In this document: piece by piece, positions 1-8,888 of the stretch
Numbering within the stretch: position 1 is the stretch's first letter
How the letters are laid out: each line of letters starts with the position of its first letter
Notes under the pieces: model-generated
Seen by the model: only the letters and a program-made list of their open reading frames with translations
What the model was told of the DNA's origin: nothing
Databases searched by the model: none
Origin: Leptospira semungkisensis
Lineage (GTDB): Bacteria > Spirochaetota > Leptospiria > Leptospirales > Leptospiraceae
DNA: 64,000 bases
Direction of reading: 5' to 3'
Assembly: GCF_004770055.1 (NCBI RefSeq)
Contig: NZ_RQEP01000010.1
Span: forward strand, 62,001 to 126,000
Position numbers and translations under genes: made by a program

Positions 1-1704
1 GCTCAATTTGTCGGAGTCGGAAACATCCGTTACGATCCGATTCTCAAAGAGTTCATATAGGTTCCGGAAGTCCTCCGTCTTTAGATGGGCCTGGTTCGAA
101 GCCTGGATCAGCGTTTCGGAAAGAAGCCATCCTTTCTTATCCGCATTCTTCAGCTGCAAAGAGCCTATGCTTCTTAATACTTCTCTAATATTATAATATT
201 TAGGATTTCTCTCTAAGATATCTTCCCAAAGCGCGAGGGCCCGGTCCGCTCTGCCGGAACCTTCCTCTAAATTCCCTAATTCCTCCGAGAACGCAGCAAG
301 GACCTGAGGATCCAGATTCGGCACATTCTTTAATGTGGAGAAATAGTCTCGGATCGCAGAAGAAAGACCATTCTCAATCTCTAAATAATACGCGTAACCC
401 AAGCCAAACTTTGGATCCAAACGAGAAGAAACTAGATCCTTTTTCAAGCCCGGAAGAAGAGAAAGTTTTCCGAACTTCTTTGCGATCAGATATTTTTCTT
501 TTAATACCTTTGCCCAAAAGATCGGATAGAGAGGATCCTCTTTAAAGTACAATTCCACCGAATCCAAAGCGAACAAATAATCCTCAAAGGACTGCTTCCT
601 TCCATACTCTTTCGCTAATTCGAATTGGGAACTGATATCGACGGTTTTAGGAACCGAACCACTCAAAGGAAGAAAATAGATGTTTAAGGTTCCATAATAC
701 GATGCAGTAAATAGAATACTTCCTCCGTTAAAGCTGGAGTATTTTGTATCGAATAAGGAGAAGTTTCCGGAGCTAATCCTTCTCTCCTTTAAATCGGAAA
801 GATCCAATCGAACGATCAGGCTATTGTCCCTCTCATCCAACTTCCGATTTCCATCCGAGTCATTTCTGATCGATGTATAAAAGAGGTATTTTCCATCAGA
901 AGACAGACTAGGAGAAAAATCCAAATACGAATCGCTCGTAAGTCTTCGAGTCTTTCCAGATATTAGATCCAAGGAATAGATTTCTCCTTCCTTTGCATCC
1001 GCATAAGAAAGATAAACCACAGTCCTTCCATCATTAGACCAATATGGATTTGTTGCACCTTCCTTAGTCAGGAGCTTAGGAGCCTCTTTGCCTTCGGTAT
1101 CCCATAGGATCAAATTCGGTATTCCTGGACTCAAGCGATCCGAAGAGAATATGACTCGCCGATCATCCGGTCCCCAAACAGGATCGGAATCCGAGAATTT
1201 ATCGGACTTTCCCGGAACATCATATTCGGTATTTGTAATAAACTGAAAGTCTTGATTTAGGAATCTTTTTCCCTCTAAGATCTTTTTGGCCCAAAGAGAA
1301 GGTTCCATTTCTAATAGAACAATATCTCCTGCCGAATCAAATTGCTCAGAAACAAAGGCAAGTTTCATTCCAGAAGGACTAATAGCAGGTTTATATTCTG
1401 CGGAAGGATGTTCCGTCACAGGCACCACGATGGAGCTTCTGAGATCGCGGAACCATATATCGTAATTTCCTTTTTGTCCTGTCGTATAGAAAAGATATCT
1501 TCCGTCTTTGGTTGTAGAGTTATATAAGTTATTCCCCCTTTGGACAGTTAGAGGAAACGGCTTCTCATTATCAGGATTAAAATAGTTTTTGGAGATGGGT
1601 CCGTAATCGAATTCGATAGGCTTCACTCTCTCCACAGATTGAAAAACCGAACAAGCACAGAAGTGAATGATATATAAGAAAAGTAGAATACGAAAAAGAA
1701 ACAA
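1..1704 (-). CDS. TolB-like beta-propeller lipoprotein, partial (C-terminus beyond window)
   Basis: The reading frame is open for 568 codons and runs off the left edge. I place the start at a TTG (1704) four codons after the stop of the preceding lipoprotein gene; AAGGAG lies about 9 nt upstream. The N-terminus is a short hydrophobic signal ending in Cys16/Cys18, a plausible spirochaete lipobox. Residues about 55-330 carry PD40/WD40-like blades of the TolB type (repeats such as DGRYLFYT, SPSGMKLAF, SSDGKYLFYT). The later part is helical and TPR-like. TolB-type propellers normally act in the periplasm as interaction platforms; the partner here is unknown. It is the last visible gene of a STAS/AsmA-like/lipoprotein operon. 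The family call is firm, the function is not. Confidence 0.75.
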   Translation of the reverse strand, partial: MFLFRILLFLYIIHFCACSVFQSVERVKPIEFDYGPISKNYFNPDNEKPFPLTVQRGNNLYNSTTKDGRYLFYTTGQKGNYDIWFRDLRSSIVVPVTEHPSAEYKPAISPSGMKLAFVSEQFDSAGDIVLLEMEPSLWAKKILEGKRFLNQDFQFITNTEYDVPGKSDKFSDSDPVWGPDDRRVIFSSDRLSPGIPNLILWDTEGKEAPKLLTKEGATNPYWSNDGRTVVYLSYADAKEGEIYSLDLISGKTRRLTSDSYLDFSPSLSSDGKYLFYTSIRNDSDGNRKLDERDNSLIVRLDLSDLKERRISSGNFSLFDTKYSSFNGGSILFTASYYGTLNIYFLPLSGSVPKTVDISSQFELAKEYGRKQSFEDYLFALDSVELYFKEDPLYPIFWAKVLKEKYLIAKKFGKLSLLPGLKKDLVSSRLDPKFGLGYAYYLEIENGLSSAIRDYFSTLKNVPNLDPQVLAAFSEELGNLEEGSGRADRALALWEDILERNPKYYNIREVLRSIGSLQLKNADKKGWLLSETLIQASNQAHLKTEDFRNLYELFENRIVTDVSDSDKLS

Positions 1705-1710
1705 TGCGGA

Positions 1711-2328
1711 TCACTCCTTCTTTTTCCAGACATTGGGAGAAGATTCATAATACTCCCCCACCTCTACGCTTCGGATCCAAGTGGAGATCATGGATTCTTT
1801 CAGCGAATTTTTTTCTTTTTCCGTAAGAGGAACAGTAGATTTTGCGATCGCCTTTCTCATCTTTTCTCTGACCACTATATCCCTGCTATCATTGGCAAGC
1901 TTGATTAGATTTTCCATCCTAGTCTTTGTAGGAATATCTTGGCGAACCTTCTCCGCTCCTGCCTCCTTGATCCTAGGATTCCATCTCACCTTCCCATCCA
2001 AACCTTCGGAAAGAATTCCTTGGGTCCGATATTCTCTAAGTTCCTTACTCAGATAGGCAAGAGTCCTAAGAGCGATATACAATGTCTTGTCGTCCGGATT
2101 GCCGAATTCTTCCTTTACCAGATCTCTTTCCCAGATCTCCGAACCGGAAGAAGAAGTCTTGATAGAAGCGATCAGCCATCCGTCCTTTTCCAGATTTCTA
2201 TCTTCGCCAAGCATTTGCTTTTCAGAAGCGGTCTGGGTTTGGGTAAACGTAATCAAAGGAGCCTTGATCACGCAGGAAATAAAAACAAATGCAAAAAGAA
2301 TAATGTATATTTTCAGAATATTCGACAT
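1711..2328 (-). CDS. Putative lipoprotein of unknown function
   Basis: 205 aa. The N-terminus is hydrophobic and ends FVFISC, so Cys19 is the likely lipidated residue. The mature part is charged and helical (residues 85-190 rich in K/E/R) with no domain I recognise. It starts 3 nt after the stop of the AsmA-like gene and ends 6 nt before the TTG of the TolB-like gene, so the three are almost certainly co-transcribed. Its position between two envelope proteins suggests a periplasm-facing role, which is inference only. Confidence 0.75.
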   Translation of the reverse strand: MSNILKIYIILFAFVFISCVIKAPLITFTQTQTASEKQMLGEDRNLEKDGWLIASIKTSSSGSEIWERDLVKEEFGNPDDKTLYIALRTLAYLSKELREYRTQGILSEGLDGKVRWNPRIKEAGAEKVRQDIPTKTRMENLIKLANDSRDIVVREKMRKAIAKSTVPLTEKEKNSLKESMISTWIRSVEVGEYYESSPNVWKKKE

Positions 2329-2331
2329 AGT

Positions 2332-5300
2332 CTATTGATTAAATGTTTCGATCTCGCTCTGTGCCCGTTTCAGGAAATTCGCCAAAGGCATTCTTTGCTG
2401 AGAAACCTGATTGTTTTCCAAATTAATAAAAGTACCCAGTATCGATCTCTTAAAAAGGATCACAGCGTATACCAAGCCCTTGGATAGTTCTAATTCTATC
2501 TTGTCCACTGCGTAGCTTCCGTAAATAAAATCAGTAAACAGATTCGAAGGCGCGAAAATATTGATCGCGCTCTTTCCAAAATCATTCCCGATCTGATACA
2601 CGCTAAAGAACAAATTCAAATTAGGAACTGGATCTCCCAAATTCCTTCCCCAAAGATTCAGATCCGCTTTAACCTTACCGTCGTCTATCTTGGATTGGCT
2701 TCGAGAAGGAAGAAGTTGCTTCAAGTCTATGTCCTTCACCCTTAGAGAAACAGAATATTCCATCTTCTCCGGATCTCCAGAACCTACGTTGACTATCAGA
2801 TCTTTTCCCCAGATCTCTCCATCCAGAGTATTTACCTTCAGATAATCCATTCGTAAATAATTTTCTGAATATTCTAAATTGGCCGAAAGACCGGGAGAAT
2901 TGGATTTCGGCTTCACATATTCAAATGGAGTTCCTTTCAAAGAAGGATGAGTGCCTAAGATCTGACGAATCGTAAAATTAGGAGAAGGAGTGCGTCCATA
3001 ATTCATCACGAATTTTCTCTTATTGCCTTCGATCAGATTCCTTGTTTCTTTCACCGCCAGATCGTGAGTGAAAGGTACATTGGAACTCAGGCCCTCAATT
3101 CTATACATCTTACAATCGTATCCGGGACAGTGGGAGTTCTGTATGAGTATATTAGAATCTTTAGATATAAGATTTCCTTGGATGACCGAGCCTAACCAGT
3201 TGAAATTCAATCCAAGGTCCCCTCTAAAATGCAACCCTCGAACTAGAGAACTGTCTTCCTTGGCAGCGATGCGCAATCCTCCCTTTAGGTCCGGAGAAAA
3301 TTCTCCCATAGAAGGAGGTGGATCCGACTTACCGGGCTTCGTCAATATACCGCTCGTGAGAAAGCGCAGCTTTCCTGCGAATCCGGTTAGTTCGAAATTC
3401 TCTATCTTGATCTGAGTGCTTGGCTTTCCTAATATTTGTAGAGACAGATTTAGTTTTCCATCTCGCAGATCTAGCCCGGGAAGATCCAGACCGAGTCCTC
3501 CTTTGATCTCTTGCCCTCGAGATTCGCTGGAAAAATAAAAATCTCCTAAGAGCCCGATCCCGTTCCCGATTTGAGTTCTTACTGGGATCAAAGTCTCTCG
3601 TAAGGACAAGGGAAGAAGTGGGATCAAATGCTCTAGATCCGCATCCAAACGAGTCTTTTTCAGATCCAAAATGAAATTTTCTCCGAGCCCTATCTTGCCG
3701 GAAGAATTCAGCCTAGCGGCTGCCTGTCCCTCAGGAGAATCCACCTCCAAATCTAATACGGAAACGGAGATATCCGTCAGACCCCAAGGTTTTTTAGGAA
3801 AATATAATATAGAAGAAAGCGCGCCATCCAAGCTGATATTTCCGGAATTCCCTCTGGCCATCGGAAATCTAAAACCATTCGCCTTTAATTTCAGATCCGC
3901 GCTTATCTGTGAGAAGTCAGGTCCCTTAGCATGCAGGCCTGCGAAGAATTTTCCGGAGTAACCGGCAAGATAATCTCCCAGATTGAAATTTTCCAGAGTA
4001 AGATCTAAGCCTGGGCCTGAGGCTTGGTTATAACGCAAATCACCTGCGACCCTCATTCCGTTGTATTCTATTTTAATATTTTTGCATATAGCAGATTCCA
4101 TCCAAGGGAAGGGCTTGGCCGAACTAGGGAGCTCCTCAGTAATCGGTTTGATCCCGAGATCCCAATCCAAATTGAGGACCGGGATAGAATGCTTCTTCTT
4201 TCCTAAACGGATCTCGAGTCCGCTTCCTTTGATCTCTCCGATAACCTTTAGATTTTCCGAAGAACCGTCGGCGAGAATAGGAGCCAAGCTCGCTTCTCCT
4301 GCCATAGAAATATCATAAAAACCTAAACTATGTATGAAGTCCGAAAATGGAGAAAGCCGTATCCTGGACTTCTGAATGGCAAGATTGACTTGAGCGGATC
4401 TTTCTCGGATCCCGGAGACCTTGCCTCCACCCTCCAGCCAAATGTCCTCTCCTACTTTCCATTCCAGACCTCTCAGAAGAAGTTCCTTCTTCTCCGTAGA
4501 AAGATCCAAATCGTATTTTAAAGAAAATGCAAATGGGGAACCTGTATGATTTCGGAACTGGATCGGAATTCCTTCCGAGCCCAGATCCATTTTAGAATGG
4601 AATACATCCTTATCCTTAGGATGCCTTTCCCAAATCCAAGTCAGACGAAAAAGATGATCTATACTTGCGGATGCATTCTGGAATTTGATTCTGACCTGAT
4701 TCTTAGGATTGAGCTGAAGTTCGAATTCGTCGATCAGATCTAACGCGCTTAAATCCAACGGGATCCGAGTGAATCGGTTCGTATCCACTTCTAATCCGAG
4801 CTCCAGGCCTTCGAGAGCTGCCTTGTACGATTTAGGTCCATTCTCCGAATCGACATGGACTCCTATGTCCTTGCAATCTAAGGACAAATACGCACTGAGA
4901 GGCAAATAGGTTCGGATACTTGTGAGTGGTTCCTTCTTCTCTGAAACAATTTCTTCTTTATCCTTTTTGCTGGGGGGAAGGGCAGAAGTGAAATTCCAAG
5001 CCTCTCCTTTTTGTTTCAGATCCAAGTTTAAGCTATGGATCGCGATCTTGGAAATTTTGGCCCTTCCCAAAAGAAGAAGAGGCAGATTATAAGAGAGTTG
5101 GAGCTCCTTCACACGAAGGAAGGGTTCGTTTCCCCATTCTTTGGAAGGATATATTTCCAAATTGGAGAGGGTAAACCCGAAAAGTGGAGAAAAACCGTCT
5201 ACCTGGACCTTAGCAGGAGTCGAAAGCGAACTCGCCAAGATCTTGTTGAGCAGGATTTGTCCGGTAAGAGAATTAAATAGAAGATGGTAGAAGAGAAAAA

Positions 5301-5364
5301 TCCCCGCTAGGATGTACAGGCGGAGCTTTTTCTTTTTCAAATACTGTAGTAGATCGGAAGCCAA
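2332..5364 (-). CDS. AsmA/TamB-like large envelope protein
   Basis: 1010 aa. There is one N-terminal transmembrane helix (about residues 14-34), followed by a long beta-rich periplasmic region with many repeats of alternating hydrophobic pattern and short Gly-containing turns, as in AsmA/DUF748/TamB-type proteins. Those families form hydrophobic-groove bridges that move phospholipid to, or assemble proteins in, the outer membrane. The start is a TTG, the first possible start in frame after the STAS stop (16 nt gap), and it has no strong SD, so it may depend on translational coupling. Leptospira is diderm, so a lipid-bridge role is plausible. The exact subfamily cannot be decided by eye. Confidence 0.7.
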   Translation of the reverse strand: MASDLLQYLKKKKLRLYILAGIFLFYHLLFNSLTGQILLNKILASSLSTPAKVQVDGFSPLFGFTLSNLEIYPSKEWGNEPFLRVKELQLSYNLPLLLLGRAKISKIAIHSLNLDLKQKGEAWNFTSALPPSKKDKEEIVSEKKEPLTSIRTYLPLSAYLSLDCKDIGVHVDSENGPKSYKAALEGLELGLEVDTNRFTRIPLDLSALDLIDEFELQLNPKNQVRIKFQNASASIDHLFRLTWIWERHPKDKDVFHSKMDLGSEGIPIQFRNHTGSPFAFSLKYDLDLSTEKKELLLRGLEWKVGEDIWLEGGGKVSGIRERSAQVNLAIQKSRIRLSPFSDFIHSLGFYDISMAGEASLAPILADGSSENLKVIGEIKGSGLEIRLGKKKHSIPVLNLDWDLGIKPITEELPSSAKPFPWMESAICKNIKIEYNGMRVAGDLRYNQASGPGLDLTLENFNLGDYLAGYSGKFFAGLHAKGPDFSQISADLKLKANGFRFPMARGNSGNISLDGALSSILYFPKKPWGLTDISVSVLDLEVDSPEGQAAARLNSSGKIGLGENFILDLKKTRLDADLEHLIPLLPLSLRETLIPVRTQIGNGIGLLGDFYFSSESRGQEIKGGLGLDLPGLDLRDGKLNLSLQILGKPSTQIKIENFELTGFAGKLRFLTSGILTKPGKSDPPPSMGEFSPDLKGGLRIAAKEDSSLVRGLHFRGDLGLNFNWLGSVIQGNLISKDSNILIQNSHCPGYDCKMYRIEGLSSNVPFTHDLAVKETRNLIEGNKRKFVMNYGRTPSPNFTIRQILGTHPSLKGTPFEYVKPKSNSPGLSANLEYSENYLRMDYLKVNTLDGEIWGKDLIVNVGSGDPEKMEYSVSLRVKDIDLKQLLPSRSQSKIDDGKVKADLNLWGRNLGDPVPNLNLFFSVYQIGNDFGKSAINIFAPSNLFTDFIYGSYAVDKIELELSKGLVYAVILFKRSILGTFINLENNQVSQQRMPLANFLKRAQSEIETFNQ

Positions 5365-5379
5365 CCGAAATCGTTTAGG

Positions 5380-5721
5380 CTAGTACTCGAAGGATTCGAT
5401 AGCCTCTTCCAGCGTTTTGTAGATCTCGAAAATGCTCGCAAGCTTGGTGATCTCCATCAAGTTTTCGATATCATTATTCAAGTTAGTAAATACCATCCGG
5501 CCTTTCAAACCGTCGATATGCTTGTAGATGTTCAGGAACATTCCCAAGCCGGCGGAGTTGATGAAAGGAACTTTCTTCAAGTCGATGATAAATTTTGGAA
5601 CGTCACCTTTCGAGATATACTCCTCGATTTTTTGCCCAAGTTCGAATTCGTTTCCTGCTTTAATAGGACCTTCGATCTTGATGATGTGAACGTCGTTTTT
5701 CGTGGTGACTTTGATTTTCAT
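5380..5721 (-). CDS. STAS-domain anti-sigma factor antagonist
   Basis: 113 aa, a single STAS domain over the whole length, typical of SpoIIAA/RsbV. The phosphorylatable serine is in INSAGLG (Ser56), preceded by the FIIDLKKV strand. Family members bind a serine kinase/anti-sigma factor when unphosphorylated and are reset by PP2C phosphatases. No RsbW kinase or sigma factor gene is next to it. It is the first gene of the AsmA-like/lipoprotein/TolB-like operon, 16 nt upstream of the AsmA-like gene, and diverges from the glycosyltransferase gene across about 200 nt. It is a paralogue of the STAS protein at 22892-23227. Confidence 0.9.
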   Translation of the reverse strand: MKIKVTTKNDVHIIKIEGPIKAGNEFELGQKIEEYISKGDVPKFIIDLKKVPFINSAGLGMFLNIYKHIDGLKGRMVFTNLNNDIENLMEITKLASIFEIYKTLEEAIESFEY

Positions 5722-5919
5722 AACCCTTTCTTGGATTTTTGTGCTTATATAAGATCGGCATTCCAGCCTCCTTGTAAAGCGCTTTTTTGCGGAATTGGCC
5801 CAAGAGAAGCTGTCAAAGCCCTCAAAAAAAGGAAGCTCTCGGACTTTTCTCGGTTGAAATCAAGAGCCGAAATATTGTCGACATTTTGAACGAATCCAAA
5901 CATCGTACCAAGGTCAACA

Positions 5920-6897
5920 ATGCCCTCCAAGCCTCCTCTTCTATCCGTTGTGATCCCCGTTTATAACGAGGAAAAAACCATCCCTGAATTAGTAAAAAGA
6001 CTGCATGTCTTAATTCGTATCTTGAAAGAGAAGAACGGTTTCTCAAAGGAAGATATAGAGATCCTCTTTGTAAACGACGGTTCCAGAGATTCTACCTTCG
6101 ATGTATTGAAAAAATACTGCGAGTCCGAGCCTGGATTCTTTCTCTTGAATCTTTCCAGAAATTATGGCCACCAATTGGCAATCACCGCCGGAATAGACAC
6201 AGCAAGAGGTGGAGCGGTTGCCGTTATGGATGGAGACTTGCAAGATCCTCCCGAATTCGTTGCGGATCTGTATTCAAAAATGGACGAAGGTTTCGACGTC
6301 GTTTATGCAAGACGCAGAAAGAGAGAAGGAGAATCTCTCTTTAAACTCATCACGGCTCACGTATTTTATCGCATCTTAAAGAAGCTGACCAGATTCGAGA
6401 TCCCGATCGATACCGGAGATTTCAGGATCATGAGTAGAAGAGTAACGGATGTCCTCGTTTCTATGAGAGAAGAACACCGTTATATCCGAGGACTGATCGC
6501 CTGGATCGGATTCAAACAGACTGGACTCGAGTATGACAGGGACGAGCGCTTTCATGGAGAGACCAAATTTTCGGTGAGCAAGATGCTGGGGTTCGCTTTG
6601 GATGGGATTACTTCCTTTTCTTCTGCACCTTTGAAGTTCTCTTCTTATCTTGGATTCACCTCCGCATTCTTCGGTGCATTGTATACGATCTATATTCTGT
6701 ATCTGAAATTATTCACTCATGATACGATACAAGGCTGGACATCGGTAATGATTGTGGCCTTGGTACTAGGTGGGGTTCAACTCATTGCGTTAGGAATGAT
6801 CGGAGAATATCTGAGTCGAGTCAACGATCAGTCCAAGAACCGCCCTCTTTACGTGATCGAGAAAATCTATTCTGTTAAACGAAATTCTAAAAAATGA
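5920..6897 (+). CDS. Family 2 glycosyltransferase, polyprenyl-phosphate type (DPM1/GtrB/ArnC-like)
   Basis: 325 aa. The GT-A domain occupies residues 6-230: VVIPVYNEE at the N-terminus, VNDGS at 51-55, and the metal-binding DGDLQDP at 104-110. Two C-terminal membrane helices (about 242-263 and 273-294) follow, the layout of enzymes that transfer a sugar from a nucleotide donor to undecaprenyl phosphate on the inner leaflet. The next gene overlaps by 4 nt (ATGA) and encodes a GT39-like membrane transferase, the usual acceptor enzyme for such lipid-linked sugars. The pair probably modifies a surface glycan or protein; the sugar is not predictable. Confidence 0.88.
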   Translation: MPSKPPLLSVVIPVYNEEKTIPELVKRLHVLIRILKEKNGFSKEDIEILFVNDGSRDSTFDVLKKYCESEPGFFLLNLSRNYGHQLAITAGIDTARGGAVAVMDGDLQDPPEFVADLYSKMDEGFDVVYARRRKREGESLFKLITAHVFYRILKKLTRFEIPIDTGDFRIMSRRVTDVLVSMREEHRYIRGLIAWIGFKQTGLEYDRDERFHGETKFSVSKMLGFALDGITSFSSAPLKFSSYLGFTSAFFGALYTIYILYLKLFTHDTIQGWTSVMIVALVLGGVQLIALGMIGEYLSRVNDQSKNRPLYVIEKIYSVKRNSKK

Positions 6898-8837
6898 ACC
6901 GCTCTTGGGATAGAATTCTAGGCTTCTTCATTGGTGTTTTGGCATTGGCCATCACCGGGGTCATGATCTCCAAGAATTGGCAGGCCTTTTTACAGATCTG
7001 TCCGATTACAGATCTATTGACCTGGGACGAAAATATTCGGCTCAACGCAGTATATGATCAATTCCAAGATCTCAGAGACGGAAAGATCTGGAGAGGGATC
7101 GTTCCATTTTTAGAAGCTGCCACCTGGCCTCCTCTGCGTCCTATCTTTTCTCTAGTACTTTTAGCAAGTCCAGGCTCCTGGCCAATCACCTGGAAAGATT
7201 CTTTCTTAGGATTGGCATTTTATGCGCTCTGCTTTCCGAGCATCATCTTCATCGCTTCGAGGATCACCGGTTCTTATGTTTTTAGCGGGCTCGTATCAAT
7301 TTTCATATTGGCATTGAGCCTTCATACTTCCGAGACACCTGCCTATAGTTTATCTTCTATGCTCGAGACACAAGGGATGCTTTCTTTACTTTGGGTTTAT
7401 TTCGGATTATATAAACTTTATGATTCCGTAAAGGACTTAAAACAAGGAGAGTCGCTTCCTAAAGGTTCCAAGGTTCCTTTATTAGTTTCAGTTACCCTTC
7501 TTCTTCTTTTCTTTACCAAGTATCCGTACGGATTGTTATTATTCATTTCCATCTTTATTTACGAAGTTCTTTCTCGTTTTCCAGAATGGATCGGTTTCGT
7601 TCGATTTGCGATCCGAAAGCATTACAAAGGCCTTCGATTGTTATTCTTGATCTTAGTGGTATTGCTTGTGCTTTCCCTTCCTGTATTGAGAGTGGTGACC
7701 AGCTGGAACCTGGATCAAAAGTCATTTAAGAAAGTATTATATATTCTCACTGTCCTTCTGTTCTTAGACTTCAACTATTTCTTATATAAGACCAGAAAAG
7801 AGATCGGATCGATCGCTCCAAGTTCCATCCGAGTCCTATATCTTTACGCGATCCTGCCTTGCTTCTTCTGGCTATTTACTAATCTGGACCGAGTCATGAG
7901 TCTTGTGAACGCTCAGATGATCGTGAACAAATTCGTGAGAAGCTTTATCTTAAGCCTATTCGAATCTCCAGAAAAGAAATTCCCGGCAAGCCACGTATTC
8001 ATAGAACCTTGGATCTTCCGTTTGTTCTTTGCATTGAGTATCGCGATCCTATTCTATTGGATCTATTCCAAGAGAAATGAAAAGACAAACTTAGCAATCT
8101 CCGATAAAGACTCAGAAACAAGCCTTTTAGACAAAGCCCTTTCCAAATTACAGAATAAGTCTTGGCCGAGCTTCGCAAAAGATCCGTTATTCGCGATCAC
8201 AGTCATTGTATTCTTGCAATACATAGTCATAGATGCAAGTACCGGAAACAAGCAGCTTAGACATGTATTCTATCCTCTTCCTGCATTACTATTGATCTTA
8301 AGCTTTTGGTTTTATAGATTGATACAACTTTCCAACAATCGTTGGAAGATCGCTTCTGTCGGAGTTTCTCTCTTTTTCTTTTTTTGGGGGGGAAGTCTCT
8401 TCTTCAAAGAAGGTGGACTACTTAGCTCTACTTACTACTCCGAGAATCAATTCTGCTTAAAGGGTTTCGATAGCGCCACCTTCCAACCGGCTAGAGACTT
8501 CGCAAAAGAAATAGATCCGAACGGAAAATACATCGCATTCAATGCATTCCATGAAGAAGAGAATTTTCAGATACCAGGCAGGATCCTAGCTTCTGAGTTC
8601 GACCTTCTCTTCCGCCAAAAAACGGTCACAAACGGAAAATACAGAAACGATAGCAAGTATAGATGGAAGAATTGGGACGAATTCGATAAGGCATTGTTCG
8701 TCGGTCCATCCTGCGAGTTACCTGAAAAATATATTGAAAGAGTTCAAAGCCTAGGCTATGGTTTGGAACCGACTAAGGAAATTAAACATTCCAGCGGTTA
8801 TTATTGTTTAAGAGAATTCCGTCTCATAAAGAAATAA
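6894..8837 (+). CDS. Multi-spanning membrane glycosyltransferase, GT39/ArnT/PMT-like
   Basis: 647 aa with roughly ten hydrophobic segments. The first extracytoplasmic loop after the first helix carries Asp45-Glu46 (TWDE), as in the catalytic loop of GT-C enzymes such as PMT and ArnT. A soluble C-terminal segment (about 510-647) follows the last helix. It overlaps the GT2 gene by 4 nt, so translation is coupled and the two likely act in sequence: GT2 charges polyprenyl phosphate and this enzyme transfers the sugar on the outer side of the membrane. A run of seven T then seven G at 8379-8392 lies in the coding sequence and could slip. Subfamily assignment is tentative. Confidence 0.72.
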   Translation: MNRSWDRILGFFIGVLALAITGVMISKNWQAFLQICPITDLLTWDENIRLNAVYDQFQDLRDGKIWRGIVPFLEAATWPPLRPIFSLVLLASPGSWPITWKDSFLGLAFYALCFPSIIFIASRITGSYVFSGLVSIFILALSLHTSETPAYSLSSMLETQGMLSLLWVYFGLYKLYDSVKDLKQGESLPKGSKVPLLVSVTLLLLFFTKYPYGLLLFISIFIYEVLSRFPEWIGFVRFAIRKHYKGLRLLFLILVVLLVLSLPVLRVVTSWNLDQKSFKKVLYILTVLLFLDFNYFLYKTRKEIGSIAPSSIRVLYLYAILPCFFWLFTNLDRVMSLVNAQMIVNKFVRSFILSLFESPEKKFPASHVFIEPWIFRLFFALSIAILFYWIYSKRNEKTNLAISDKDSETSLLDKALSKLQNKSWPSFAKDPLFAITVIVFLQYIVIDASTGNKQLRHVFYPLPALLLILSFWFYRLIQLSNNRWKIASVGVSLFFFFWGGSLFFKEGGLLSSTYYSENQFCLKGFDSATFQPARDFAKEIDPNGKYIAFNAFHEEENFQIPGRILASEFDLLFRQKTVTNGKYRNDSKYRWKNWDEFDKALFVGPSCELPEKYIERVQSLGYGLEPTKEIKHSSGYYCLREFRLIKK

Positions 8838-8888
8838 ATTCGATCTTTTCGAATTCGATTCGGAACGGAAGGAGTTTAGCTGAGTCTC

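Noticed and set aside
1781..4743. Several plus-strand frames of 60-180 codons opposite the lipoprotein and AsmA-like genes
   Set aside because: They are shadows of strong minus-strand genes and have no start signals or recognisable protein features.
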